Assembly (NCBI GenBank): GCA_945860295.1
Contig: CAMAQH010000022.1
Coordinates: forward strand, 1-64,000
Direction: 5' to 3'
Source of the DNA: Prosthecobacter debontii
GTDB taxonomy: Bacteria > Verrucomicrobiota > Verrucomicrobiia > Verrucomicrobiales > Verrucomicrobiaceae
Length of the DNA stretch: 64,000 bases
The notes beneath the pieces are model-generated. The model saw nothing but the letters and a program-made list of their open reading frames with translations, was not told the origin of the DNA and did no database searches. Each line of letters begins with the position of its first letter. Position 1 is the first letter of the stretch. The position numbers and the translations under genes are program-made. Shown here piece after piece: positions 30,300-39,000 of the stretch.

Positions 30300-32818
30300 G
30301 GCTTCTTAGAACTTGGTTTTTTGCCGAGATTTTTCAGTTCTGCTTCGGTCCACATCATCATGCGGCCTTTGTTTTGGTCGCGGATGGCGGCGACTGATTT
30401 GGTTTCGATGGCGGAGCCGTTGTGTTCCCACTCGCGGCGGATGTAGGTGAGCACGCCGGCGATATCTTCGTCGGTGAGCTGCGGCAGCGGCGGCATAGCG
30501 AGGTTATAGGTGCGGCCACCGACCTTCACGGGGCCTGCGAGGCCATGCATGACAATGCTGGCGAGCACGTCGGTCTTGCCGAGCACCCATTCGCTATCGA
30601 CGAGCGGCGGGGCGAGGCCGTCGAGGCCGAAGCCGTGCGGCTGATGGCAGGCGGCGCAGAGAGTGGCGTAGATAATTTTGCCTTTTTCAAACAGGGTGGT
30701 TTGTGTTTCCGTAAACGGCACAATGACGGGCGGCTTTGGAGCGCCGGGTCTGCCGGGCCAAGCGAGTCGGGCCTCAACGCTGGCGAAAAGTTTTGCGCTC
30801 GTCTTGTCACTCATGGCGGACTTGAGGGTTTTCAGCGATGCTGGCGCGGCATAGAACCAGAGCATCTTCGGAGGCGTCTTGGATTTGGGATCGCCACTTG
30901 TCGCAAGGCCTTTGATGGAGGCGATTTGCATCGCTCCGGCTTGCGGCTGCGCGGCGGCGAGATCGAGCAGTTCTTCAAACGGCCCGGCCTTGCCCGCCTG
31001 CGCGACGAGTGAGGCCAGCGATTCGATCACGGGCATGATTTGCGCGCTGTTGTCCTTGGTAAGCAGTGCAGCGAGCAATTTGGCAAACGCAGCTTCTTTG
31101 CCGCGCAGTCCAGTGAGCGCGCCTTCGCGAATGAGGGTGTTTTTGCCATTGCCTGCGAGCAGTTTGGCCACGGCAGCATCGGCGTCGGGTAGATTGAGTG
31201 CAGTGAGCTTGATGGCGAGATGAGCGAGCACGAGCACGTCTTTTTCAGCAGTCAGGGCGATCAAATCAGCAGGTGCAAAATCGCGTGGTGCGATGCGCAC
31301 AGCGGCAGCGCGGACTTGTGCGTCTGAATCCTTTAAAACGACACGCAAAATGTCCGGCGTGATCGAGGCGAGGCCGTCGAGCGTCCACAGCGCGTGCAGG
31401 CGGGCGAGTGCATGATCGTGTTTCAGCATCTCTTTGAGTGCGGGAACGGCGGAGGCATCGCCAGACTCAACGATGAGGCGCTGCGCGGTGTCGCGCACCC
31501 AGCCGTTCTCGTGTGTGAGCATTTTTACATCTTTGCTGACCTTCACGGCAGGCGGGCGCTCTTTAGTGTCCGGCACGATGCGCCAGATGCGGCCTTGATT
31601 GAAGGGCGTCTCGAGTTTTCGGTCCTTGATGTTAGCGATGAGGTAGTGCGTGAGAAAACTCTGGTGCTGGACGATACCGCGATATGGGTCCACAAGGTAA
31701 AGCGCGCCATCGGGACCATTCGCGGCCTGCACGGGGCGAAAGCGCTCATCGGTCGAGGTGAGAAATTCCGTTGCCTTCGCCGTGTTCGTCGCCTTCGGGA
31801 TGCCGTCGATCTCGCTCATGGTGAAGCGCTTCACCAAATTGCCGCAAGGCTCGGGCACAAAGGCGTTGCCGCGGTACGCGGCGGGGAAGGAGTCGCCACG
31901 ATAGATGAGTGCGCCGCAGGTACCCGTGGGTTTTGTCAGCTTGCCGTCGGCGCTCAGTGTTTTGGAGTCATACCCACGATTCACGCCCGGCGTGGGGTGC
32001 GAAGGATACAGTGTCTGATCGGCGGCGAGCTTGGCATTGATGCTGGTGGCGTTTCGCAACAGCGGATTGCGCGTGAAGGCCTCCGTGGGCAGCAGATCGG
32101 CACGCAGCATGTCGCTGTTGTAGTTGAAGTAGAGCCTGCCGAAGTCGTCTTGGCACAGCCCCCACTGGCCGCGACCGAGGCCGGTGTCCTTCATCCACAA
32201 ACCGCCGCGCAGTTTGAATCGCGTGCTGTAACCTGCGCTCCAGATCGCATTATCCATGCCCCAAACTGGCGTATTGGCCATGTGCTCCGGCTGTCCACCG
32301 AGCGTGCCATAATCAGTGGCGACGACTTCCTTCACATCGGCCATACCATCGGCATTCGTGTCTTTGCAGAAGAACAAATTTGGCGGCACCGCGATCAAAG
32401 CGCCACCATTCACGGCCATCACCGCGCGCGGCATAACGATCTCGTCGAGAAACACCGACGCCTTGTCCATGCGACCGTCGCCATCGGTGTCTTCGAGCAG
32501 CGAAACACGTCCCGTCGGCTCCTTTTCGCCCGCGCCATTGAGATCATGCATGTAGCCACGCATCTCGCAGACGTAGAGCCGACCCTGATCATCAAAGCTT
32601 ATCGCCACGGGCAATTCGATTATCGGTTCAGCAGCCACCAACTCGATGCGAAAGCCTTTTTCGACAGCGAAGGTCTTCATCTCCTCCTCCGGCGAAAGCG
32701 GGGCGGGTGGCGGGAGTTTAAACTTTAACTCCACCTTCTCCGGCCCGGCGTTTTTAGTGTGAACGGCGTGTGCAGAAAGGGTGAAGACAATAAGGATGGT
32801 CAGAACACGAGAGATCAT
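30296..32818 (-). CDS. PVC-type heme-binding dehydrogenase-like protein (propeller, HEAT, cytochrome c)
   Basis: An 840-residue exported protein with three parts. After a signal peptide (MISRVLTILIVFTLSAHA), residues ~45-420 form a glucose/sorbosone-dehydrogenase-like propeller (FRIELVAAEPIIELPVAISF, GRLYVCEMRGYM, ADGMADVKEVVATDYGTLGG). Residues ~440-640 are helical HEAT-like repeats (VPALKEMLKHDHALARLHAL). The C-terminus carries a cytochrome c domain with CAACH at about residues 720-724 and a candidate Met ligand (AMPPLPQLTDEDI). This domain order is typical of PVC membrane-bound dehydrogenase-like proteins. The substrate is unknown. It overlaps both neighbours by four bases, so it is tightly co-translated with DUF6807 upstream and DUF1501 downstream. 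Confidence 0.92.
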   Translation of the reverse strand: MISRVLTILIVFTLSAHAVHTKNAGPEKVELKFKLPPPAPLSPEEEMKTFAVEKGFRIELVAAEPIIELPVAISFDDQGRLYVCEMRGYMHDLNGAGEKEPTGRVSLLEDTDGDGRMDKASVFLDEIVMPRAVMAVNGGALIAVPPNLFFCKDTNADGMADVKEVVATDYGTLGGQPEHMANTPVWGMDNAIWSAGYSTRFKLRGGLWMKDTGLGRGQWGLCQDDFGRLYFNYNSDMLRADLLPTEAFTRNPLLRNATSINAKLAADQTLYPSHPTPGVNRGYDSKTLSADGKLTKPTGTCGALIYRGDSFPAAYRGNAFVPEPCGNLVKRFTMSEIDGIPKATNTAKATEFLTSTDERFRPVQAANGPDGALYLVDPYRGIVQHQSFLTHYLIANIKDRKLETPFNQGRIWRIVPDTKERPPAVKVSKDVKMLTHENGWVRDTAQRLIVESGDASAVPALKEMLKHDHALARLHALWTLDGLASITPDILRVVLKDSDAQVRAAAVRIAPRDFAPADLIALTAEKDVLVLAHLAIKLTALNLPDADAAVAKLLAGNGKNTLIREGALTGLRGKEAAFAKLLAALLTKDNSAQIMPVIESLASLVAQAGKAGPFEELLDLAAAQPQAGAMQIASIKGLATSGDPKSKTPPKMLWFYAAPASLKTLKSAMSDKTSAKLFASVEARLAWPGRPGAPKPPVIVPFTETQTTLFEKGKIIYATLCAACHQPHGFGLDGLAPPLVDSEWVLGKTDVLASIVMHGLAGPVKVGGRTYNLAMPPLPQLTDEDIAGVLTYIRREWEHNGSAIETKSVAAIRDQNKGRMMMWTEAELKNLGKKPSSKKP

Positions 32819-33750
32819 TTCTTTGGCTTAGAAGCTTTGCGTTCGGAGGCGCTAATAGTCACTTCTGGCACAGGCTCGCTTTTATCGGCGAAAGTGTTCC
32901 AAGCTTGCTGGAAGACAGCGGCATCACGCACGTCACCTTCGGCGATGAGCCATTGGTAGCGGAGTTTGAAGGGAGCTTCAGCGGTGGCTTTGCCTTTCGG
33001 GAACATGCCAAAGCGGCCGTAGTCGCGGTAGGCGGAGGTGGCGGTGTCTTTTGGGTTATTAGGATGATTGAGAATCACGACGGTGAAGGTTTTGCCTTCA
33101 ATGGTAAAGACCTCGGCGGCCCATGGCAGGTCTTTGGCTTTGTGGGCGTCGATTTTTTCGCCGGGGAAGATGAACGTCGTGCTCTGCGTGTCCACGAGTT
33201 CACTGGGGCGGAACTGAGCACCGGCGTGCTCGGGATCGCCGCTGATGTCAGCTTCGCCACTCACAGTTTTGATGGCGCTGTTCATCTCGATGCCGAGGTA
33301 GAAGGGCTTCGCCGGCGCAGTGAAGGCAAAGCGGCGTTCTTCGGTGAGGAAAGGCGCAGGGGTGTCACCCTGCCAGTCAATGTTTGCGGTGAAAGTGTTG
33401 TCGCCCGACTCGACCTTCGTCACGACCTGATCGCCGCCCTTCATGTGCCAACGGTCATACGATTTGCCATTGTAGGCGATTTTGCTGAAGCCGAGGAAGA
33501 TGCCGCGATGATGCGTGAAGCTGAAGCCTGCACCTTTGGTGAGCCGAGTGGAGCCATCGGCGCTGAAAATGTGCAGGTAGGGCTTGTAAGTGTCGTGGTG
33601 CTTCTCCGGTGTGCTGAGATCATTCGCCATCATGAGTTTGGCGACGACTTTGCCGCCATTTGCGACAGCGACGTTGTCTTTGTCCGCCACGGTGATGTCG
33701 AAGGCTTGCGTGTGAAGCGCGAGGGCGAGGAATAGGAAGGTGTTTTTCAT
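32815..33750 (-). CDS. DUF6807 (PmoA-like) secreted protein
   Basis: A 311-residue exported protein with a short signal (MKNTFLFLALALHTQA). The body matches the family annotated as PmoA or DUF6807: YKPYLHIFSADGSTRLTKGAGF, FTHHRGIFLGFSKIAYNGKSY and WHMKGGDQVVTKVESGD. Despite the name PmoA in databases, nothing shows a methane monooxygenase; the fold is a secreted beta-sandwich often found with sugar-active enzymes. Its ATG overlaps the stop of DUF1501 by four bases and its stop overlaps the heme protein start. It probably belongs to the same extracellular pathway. No catalytic residue can be named. Confidence 0.85.
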   Translation of the reverse strand: MKNTFLFLALALHTQAFDITVADKDNVAVANGGKVVAKLMMANDLSTPEKHHDTYKPYLHIFSADGSTRLTKGAGFSFTHHRGIFLGFSKIAYNGKSYDRWHMKGGDQVVTKVESGDNTFTANIDWQGDTPAPFLTEERRFAFTAPAKPFYLGIEMNSAIKTVSGEADISGDPEHAGAQFRPSELVDTQSTTFIFPGEKIDAHKAKDLPWAAEVFTIEGKTFTVVILNHPNNPKDTATSAYRDYGRFGMFPKGKATAEAPFKLRYQWLIAEGDVRDAAVFQQAWNTFADKSEPVPEVTISASERKASKPKK

Positions 33751-35162
33751 GAGAGAATCTTTTTGATGACTTTGGCTCCTTCGACGCCCGTGAGCTTGGC
33801 ATCAAGTCCTTGGAACTTGAAGCTGAAAGCGTCGTGCTGGATGCCGAGTTGATGCAGCATGGTGGCGTGGAGGTCGTGGACGGTGGTGATGTTTTCCTGT
33901 GCGGCGTAGCCGAGGTCGTCGGTGGCTCCGTAGGTGATGCCACGCTGGATACCGGCACCGGCGAGCCACATGGACATGGCTTTGTTGTGATGATCGCGGC
34001 CGATGGGGCCTTTATTGCCTTGCGCCATTGGCGTGCGCCCGAATTCGCCGCTAAAAACGATGAGCGTATCGTCAAACATGCCACGTTGCTTGAGATCGGT
34101 GATGAGGGCCATGCAGGCGCGATCCACTTCCTTGGCTCGGAGCGGCAGTTCTTCCTTCAGCAGGCTATGGTGGTCCCAATCGCGATGGTAGAGCTGAATG
34201 AAGCGCGTTCCACGTTCGGCGAGACGCCGTGCGAGCAGGCAGTTTGAGGCGAAGGAGCCGTCGCCGGGTGTGCAGCCGTAGAGTTCGAGCGTTTTGGTGC
34301 CTTCAGCGCTCACGTCCATCAGATCGGGCACGCTGGCCTGCATTTGGAAGGCCATCTCATACTGCGCGATGCGCGTCGCGATCTCGGGATCATCGTAAAG
34401 CGCCGCGTGTTGTTTGTTCAGTGCATTGATCGCGGCCACGTCCGAGCCTTGGCGCTCGCGCGTGACGCCATTAGGACTCGTGAGATACAAAACGGGATCG
34501 CCTTGGGAGCGGAGTTGCACGCCTTGGAACTTCGATGGCAAGAAGCCGCTGCTCCATTGTCGCGCAGAGATGGGCTGCGGGGTGCGGCCTTTGCCGGTGG
34601 AGTTGAGCACGACGAAGCCTGGCAGATCCTCCGCCTCGCTGCCGAGTCCATAGGTCACCCATGAACCCATGCTCGGCCGCCCGGCGATCTGGGTGCCGGT
34701 GTTCATGAACATGTGCGCCGGATCATGATTGATCGCGTCTGTGGTCATCGAGCGCACGAGGCAGATGTCATCCGCGACGCTGCCGATGTGTGGCAACAAC
34801 TCTGAAAGCTCCATCTGGCACTTCCCATTCTTCTGGAAGCGAAACATCGGTCCCTTGCACACGAGTTTCTGCCCCTGGAGCTGCGCGAGTTGCTGCCCTT
34901 TGGTAAATGACTCCGGCATCGGCTTCCCGTCCATCTCCGCGAGCTTCGGTTTGTAATCAAACAACTCCAACTGCGACGGTCCGCCCGCCATGGTGAGCCA
35001 TATGACGCGCTTTGCTTTTTGTGGCAACGGCAGCTTGCCCAGCACTCCGCGTGAGGCTGCGTGGAGTAGCCCAGGACTCATTAGTGAGGCCAGAGCGACG
35101 CCGCCAAGGCCGTGTGAGGCACGGCCAAGGAATGCGCGGCGGGTTTGTGAAGAAATACTCAT
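33747..35162 (-). CDS. DUF1501 family protein (first copy)
   Basis: A 471-residue exported protein with the signal TRRAFLGRASHGLGGVALASL. It is a close paralogue of the copy at 28893 and shares nearly every conserved block. Differences lie in the middle (STGKGRTPQPISARQW) and in an added GNKGPIGRDHHNKAMSMW segment. The RDHHNKA histidine pair and the AGGPSQLELFDYKP start are candidate metal-binding sites by analogy to the alkaline phosphatase fold. In most genomes the gene directly follows a PSD1 gene. Here the PSD1 gene at 36022 is separated from it by an 860-base block holding a toxin-antitoxin pair on the other strand. Confidence 0.92.
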   Translation of the reverse strand: MSISSQTRRAFLGRASHGLGGVALASLMSPGLLHAASRGVLGKLPLPQKAKRVIWLTMAGGPSQLELFDYKPKLAEMDGKPMPESFTKGQQLAQLQGQKLVCKGPMFRFQKNGKCQMELSELLPHIGSVADDICLVRSMTTDAINHDPAHMFMNTGTQIAGRPSMGSWVTYGLGSEAEDLPGFVVLNSTGKGRTPQPISARQWSSGFLPSKFQGVQLRSQGDPVLYLTSPNGVTRERQGSDVAAINALNKQHAALYDDPEIATRIAQYEMAFQMQASVPDLMDVSAEGTKTLELYGCTPGDGSFASNCLLARRLAERGTRFIQLYHRDWDHHSLLKEELPLRAKEVDRACMALITDLKQRGMFDDTLIVFSGEFGRTPMAQGNKGPIGRDHHNKAMSMWLAGAGIQRGITYGATDDLGYAAQENITTVHDLHATMLHQLGIQHDAFSFKFQGLDAKLTGVEGAKVIKKILS

Positions 35163-35186
35163 GCGAAGGAGGGCGTGATTTGAAAC

Positions 35187-35224
35187 TTGCCCTGAAAACC
35201 GATGTCAGACATAATGGCTGACAT
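35187..35224 (+). promoter_or_regulatory. Candidate promoter and dyad operator of the toxin-antitoxin pair
   Basis: TTGCCC (35187-35192), a 17-base spacer, and CATAAT (35210-35215) form a plausible sigma-70 promoter. The -10 lies inside a perfect inverted repeat, ATGTCAG at 35202-35208 and CTGACAT at 35218-35224, with a 9-base centre. An antitoxin bound to the dyad would cover the -10, the usual autoregulation of such modules. If this promoter is right, transcription begins near 35222 and the antitoxin start must be the ATG at 35223 or later. Confidence 0.5.
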
Positions 35225-35561
35225 GAAGACCAAGCCCGCTGCCAAGAAATCCGCCAAACGTCGCGCTGCAGCTCCTGCGGCTGTGCGCGGCACGTTCACC
35301 GTTCGCGACATGAACCGCCAGCCGCAATCCTTGCTGACTGCTGCGCAGAAGCTGGGACGGGTGATCATTCGCAGCAGGAGCGGGGGCAACTTCGTTCTCA
35401 CTCCTGAAATTCCGGCACCCAACAAGAGAGTCCAGGAGGCTGAGGCATACTGCAGGAGACTGGACGAAATGAGACTCAAACTTCGCTCCATGGGCTTTGT
35501 GCCCCCGTCGGCCAGCGATTCGGAAAAGATTTCACGAATGATCGCAGGTGAAGAACCATGA
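35202..35561 (+). CDS. Antitoxin of a type II toxin-antitoxin pair (Phd/VapB-like)
   Basis: Up to 119 residues. After a basic Lys/Ala-rich tail (KTKPAAKKSAKRR) comes a Phd-like DNA-binding core, GTFTVRDMNRQPQSLLTAAQ followed by LGRVIIRSRSGGNFVLTP. The C-terminal half (RVQEAEAYCRRLDEMRLKLR) should wrap the toxin. In-frame ATGs at 35202, 35214 and 35223 are all possible starts; the candidate promoter favours 35223. The stop overlaps the toxin ATG by four bases (ATGA), which is the usual coupling. The antitoxin binds its toxin and represses its own promoter. The role is assigned from core motif, operon form and the PIN partner; the basic tail is not typical. Confidence 0.78.
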   Translation: MSDIMADMKTKPAAKKSAKRRAAAPAAVRGTFTVRDMNRQPQSLLTAAQKLGRVIIRSRSGGNFVLTPEIPAPNKRVQEAEAYCRRLDEMRLKLRSMGFVPPSASDSEKISRMIAGEEP

Positions 35562-36010
35562 TCTACGCAGACACCAATTTCTTCACCAACTTGCTGGTAG
35601 AACTGTCCCACAGCAAGGAGGCCGAACATCTCACAAGGAGCAACGGCAGCATTCTTCCAGTCACCTGGCTGCTCCGTCTGGAGGTGGTGAATGCCATCCA
35701 GCAGTGTGTTTTCATGAGCAGTCATGGTGTCCAAGACCTGCGGCTGGTGCCCGAGCATGCGACCGTTTTGGAGTCCCATTTTTTGTCTGAGGTTGATTCG
35801 GGTATCCGGTATCGCCGTTGTCCCGTTGATGAAACGAGTGTCGAGCGTCTGTTCACGGAACTTTCTCACCGTCACACCGCCAAGGAAGGCTTTCGCACCT
35901 ATGACATCCTGCACGTTGCTTCTGCCCTGGTGCTGGGCTGCGACACCTTTTGGAGCTTTGATGCCAGAGCAAAGAAGCTCGCGAAGCTGGAAGGATTGGC
36001 GGTGAATTAA
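35558..36010 (+). CDS. PIN-domain toxin (VapC-like ribonuclease)
   Basis: A 150-residue PIN nuclease. The acidic residues expected at the metal site are visible: Asp in MIYADTNFF (residue 5), Glu in LRLEVVNAIQ (about 42), Asp in RTYDILHVASAL (about 120) and the final Asp in FWSFDARAKKLA. Known VapC toxins cut tRNA or rRNA when freed from their antitoxin; the target here is unknown. It is translated from the ATGA overlap with the antitoxin and ends 11 bases before the stop of the PSD1 gene on the other strand. Together the pair is a compact insert of about 850 bases in the PSD1-DUF1501 cluster. Confidence 0.87.
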   Translation: MIYADTNFFTNLLVELSHSKEAEHLTRSNGSILPVTWLLRLEVVNAIQQCVFMSSHGVQDLRLVPEHATVLESHFLSEVDSGIRYRRCPVDETSVERLFTELSHRHTAKEGFRTYDILHVASALVLGCDTFWSFDARAKKLAKLEGLAVN

Positions 36011-36021
36011 ATGGCCCGCAG

Positions 36022-39000
36022 TCATGATCGCGTGATCGTTTCGTGCAGATTGATGAGCACACGCGCGACGTGCGTCCAGGCGGCGAGCTCGCTCTTGTTC
36101 AGGTTCGCGGGAGTGGCTGCCGCGCCAGTCTTGAGCAGGGCTTCAGCAGCGGCTGTGTCCTTGGTATAATCAGTGAGGTGCTTGGAAAAGAGCACGGAGA
36201 TCGTTTTCATCTCGTCAGCACTCGGCTGGCGCTGCAAGGCCTGCTGGCAGGCCCAGGTGATGCGTTTCGCAGCATCGCCTTCGGTTTGAAGAATGCGCGT
36301 GGCAAAAGCGCGGGCGGCTTCGACATACACTGGATCGTTGAGAAGGACGAGGGCCTGCTGAGGGATGTTGGAGCGGTTGCGCTCGGCGGTGCATTCTTCG
36401 CGGCTGGGGGCGTCGAAGGCGACCAGCGATGGATGCAGGAAGCTGCGCTGCCACCAGGTGTACATGCCGCGGCGGTAGAGGCTCTCGCCGCTGTCGTTCT
36501 GCCACTCGCGGGTGGGGAAGTTCAGGTTTTCCCAGTATTTGGCGGGCTGATAGGGCTTCACACTTGGGCCACCGATCTTCGGCACGAGGAGACCGGCGAG
36601 GGCGAGGGCGTTGTCACGCACGATTTCGGCATCGAGGCGAAAGGCGCTCTGGCGGGCGCACTCGCGATTGTAGGGATCGGCGGCGGTGAGCTCTTTGGTG
36701 GAAGTGCTAACTTGTTTATAAGTGTCGCTGCTCACGATGACACGCACCATGTGCTGAAAGTCCCAGCCGCTGTCCATGAACTCGCGGGCGAGCCAGTCGA
36801 GCAGCGCGGGATTTACGGGTGGCTCGCCTTGAGCGCCAAGATCGTCGAGCACTTTGCTCAAACCGGTGCCGAAGAGTTGCTTCCACAGACGGTTCATGAC
36901 AGTGCGGGCGGTGAGTGGGTTGTCTTTGGAAACAAGCCACTGCGCGAGGTCGAGGCGTGTGAGATCGCGGCCTTCGATCTTTGGTTTTGGTAAGTAGCCG
37001 GGCAACGAGGCCTTCACGACCTCGCCGCTCTCGTTCATCCAATCACCACGCGGCAGGATGCGCACGGTGCGTTTGGCGGTGTCGCTGATGGAGACGATGC
37101 ACTTGGGTGCGCTGTTGTCGAAGTCGGCCTTCTCCTTCTCGACAGTGGCGATCTGACTGCGCAAGCTGCTGAGTTCGGGAACGATCTGCTTGAAGGCGGC
37201 CTCGAGTTTTTGCTTCTGAGCAAGTGCGCGTTTCTCCGGCGTGACTTTGAGGATGTCGGCGATCTCTTTGGCCGGCAGCGAGATGCTGGAATCGCGAAGC
37301 GGCTTCGGTGATGTCGTCGTGTTAAGGCGGAGATTGGCGATCTCATGATTCTCACCATAGGCAAAGGTAAGCGCGAGGGTCAGCGTGGTGTCTGCATCTG
37401 CGATTGGCTCTGCGAGTTCGAGGTAGAGCGACTGATCTGCGCCCGTGCCACCGAGCACGCCCCATCCGTTGTCTTTCTTATCCGCGATGCCATCAATGAC
37501 ACTCGCAGCGGCCATCTTAGGCTGCTCAAACGTGGCGCTAGCATGTGAGATGACGACCTTGGACGGCTTGTTCTTCTTGCCGATGGAAAGAGCGACTTCG
37601 CTAAGCACGAAATTGCCATTCGCGGCGAGACCGATGCCGGAAGACTTGTCCTTGAGTGCATCAATGCGCAAGCCCGTGACGCCTTGCGGCATCTTGGCCG
37701 TGATCGTGTAGGTCTCGGTGCCATCGTTTTGTTTCCGCTCCGTGCGCTTAGTATCGACGCTGCCGCGCACGATGCCGTCCTTGTCGACTTTGAGGGCGAT
37801 GTTTTTCTTTGCCGATGCTGCGGTCGCTGGCTTCAATGGCTGCCATGATCCGCTGGTGACGACAGCTTCCAGCGCCTGCTTTTCCCACACGAACTGCGCT
37901 GGAACGAGTTCAGGGCGCTGCTTGGCAAAGTCAGCCTGCAAGGCTACAAGGCGCTTGGCGATGTCCGTCTGCTTGTTCTGGCCCTCAGCATCGAGAACCA
38001 TCATGCCTGTCTCGCGACGACCGATGAGCGGTTCTTTAATGTCGGCGAAGAATGCACCGAGCTGATAGAAGTCGCGCGAGGTGATTGGATCAAACTTGTG
38101 GTCATGGCATTGAGCGCAGCCGGTCGTCTGGCCCATCCACGCATTGCCGACGGCGCGGACGCGGTCGGTAAGCATGCGCTGCTCGTAGTCCTTCGCTTGA
38201 GCACCGCCTTCTTCGGTGCTGAGGATGAGCCGATTGAAGGCCGAGCCGACTTTGGTTTCCTGATTAGCATCTGGCATCAGATCACCGGCGATCTGCTCGA
38301 TGGTGAAGCGGTCGAAGCGCTTGTTCGTGTTGAAGGATTTGATCACGTAATCACGGTAAGGCCAGACATTGTGCGAATTGTCACTGTGATAGCCGATGGT
38401 GTCAGCGAAGCGCACGACATCAAGCCAGCCGATGGCCATGCGCTCGCCGTAGTGGGGGCTTTTGAGGAGGGAACTCACCAGCTCTTCGTGGCGTTTCTCA
38501 GACAAGTCGGACAAGTCAGATACGACCAACGGACTCGGCGGCAGGCCGAGCAGGTCAAAGTAGAGGCGTCTCACCAAAGTGCGTGAATCGGCACGCGGCG
38601 CTGGCTTGAGTCCAATCTCGGCGAGGCGTTTTTGCACCAGCACATCAACACCGTTTTTGCCAGCGGGGATCGCCGCCTTGACCGGCTTTTCATAAGCCCA
38701 GTGTTGCTGATACTTCGCGCCCTGCTCGATCCACTTTTTCAAGATGTCCTTTTGCCTTTGCGTGAGCTTTTTGTGCGAATCTGGAGGCGGCATGAGATCA
38801 TCTTCATCGGCAGTGAGGATGCGTGACACCAGCTCGCTATCCGTCGCCTTGCCCGGCACAAAAGCCTTTGCCGTGATGGCTTCCTGGCGGATGTCGAGCC
38901 GCAGATCGGCCTCGCGATGCTTCGGGTCGTTGCCGTGGCAGTAGAAGCAGTTGTCCGACAAGATCGGCCGCACATCGCGGTTGAACTCGATCTGGGCCGG

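Noticed and set aside
31394-32728. Long plus-strand frame opposite the PVC heme protein
   Set aside because: Antisense shadow of a gene with clear domains and heme motif.
32815-33750. Methane monooxygenase subunit, suggested by the PmoA family name
   Set aside because: The protein is a soluble secreted beta-sandwich; no membrane segments or other pmo genes are present, so methane oxidation is not supported.
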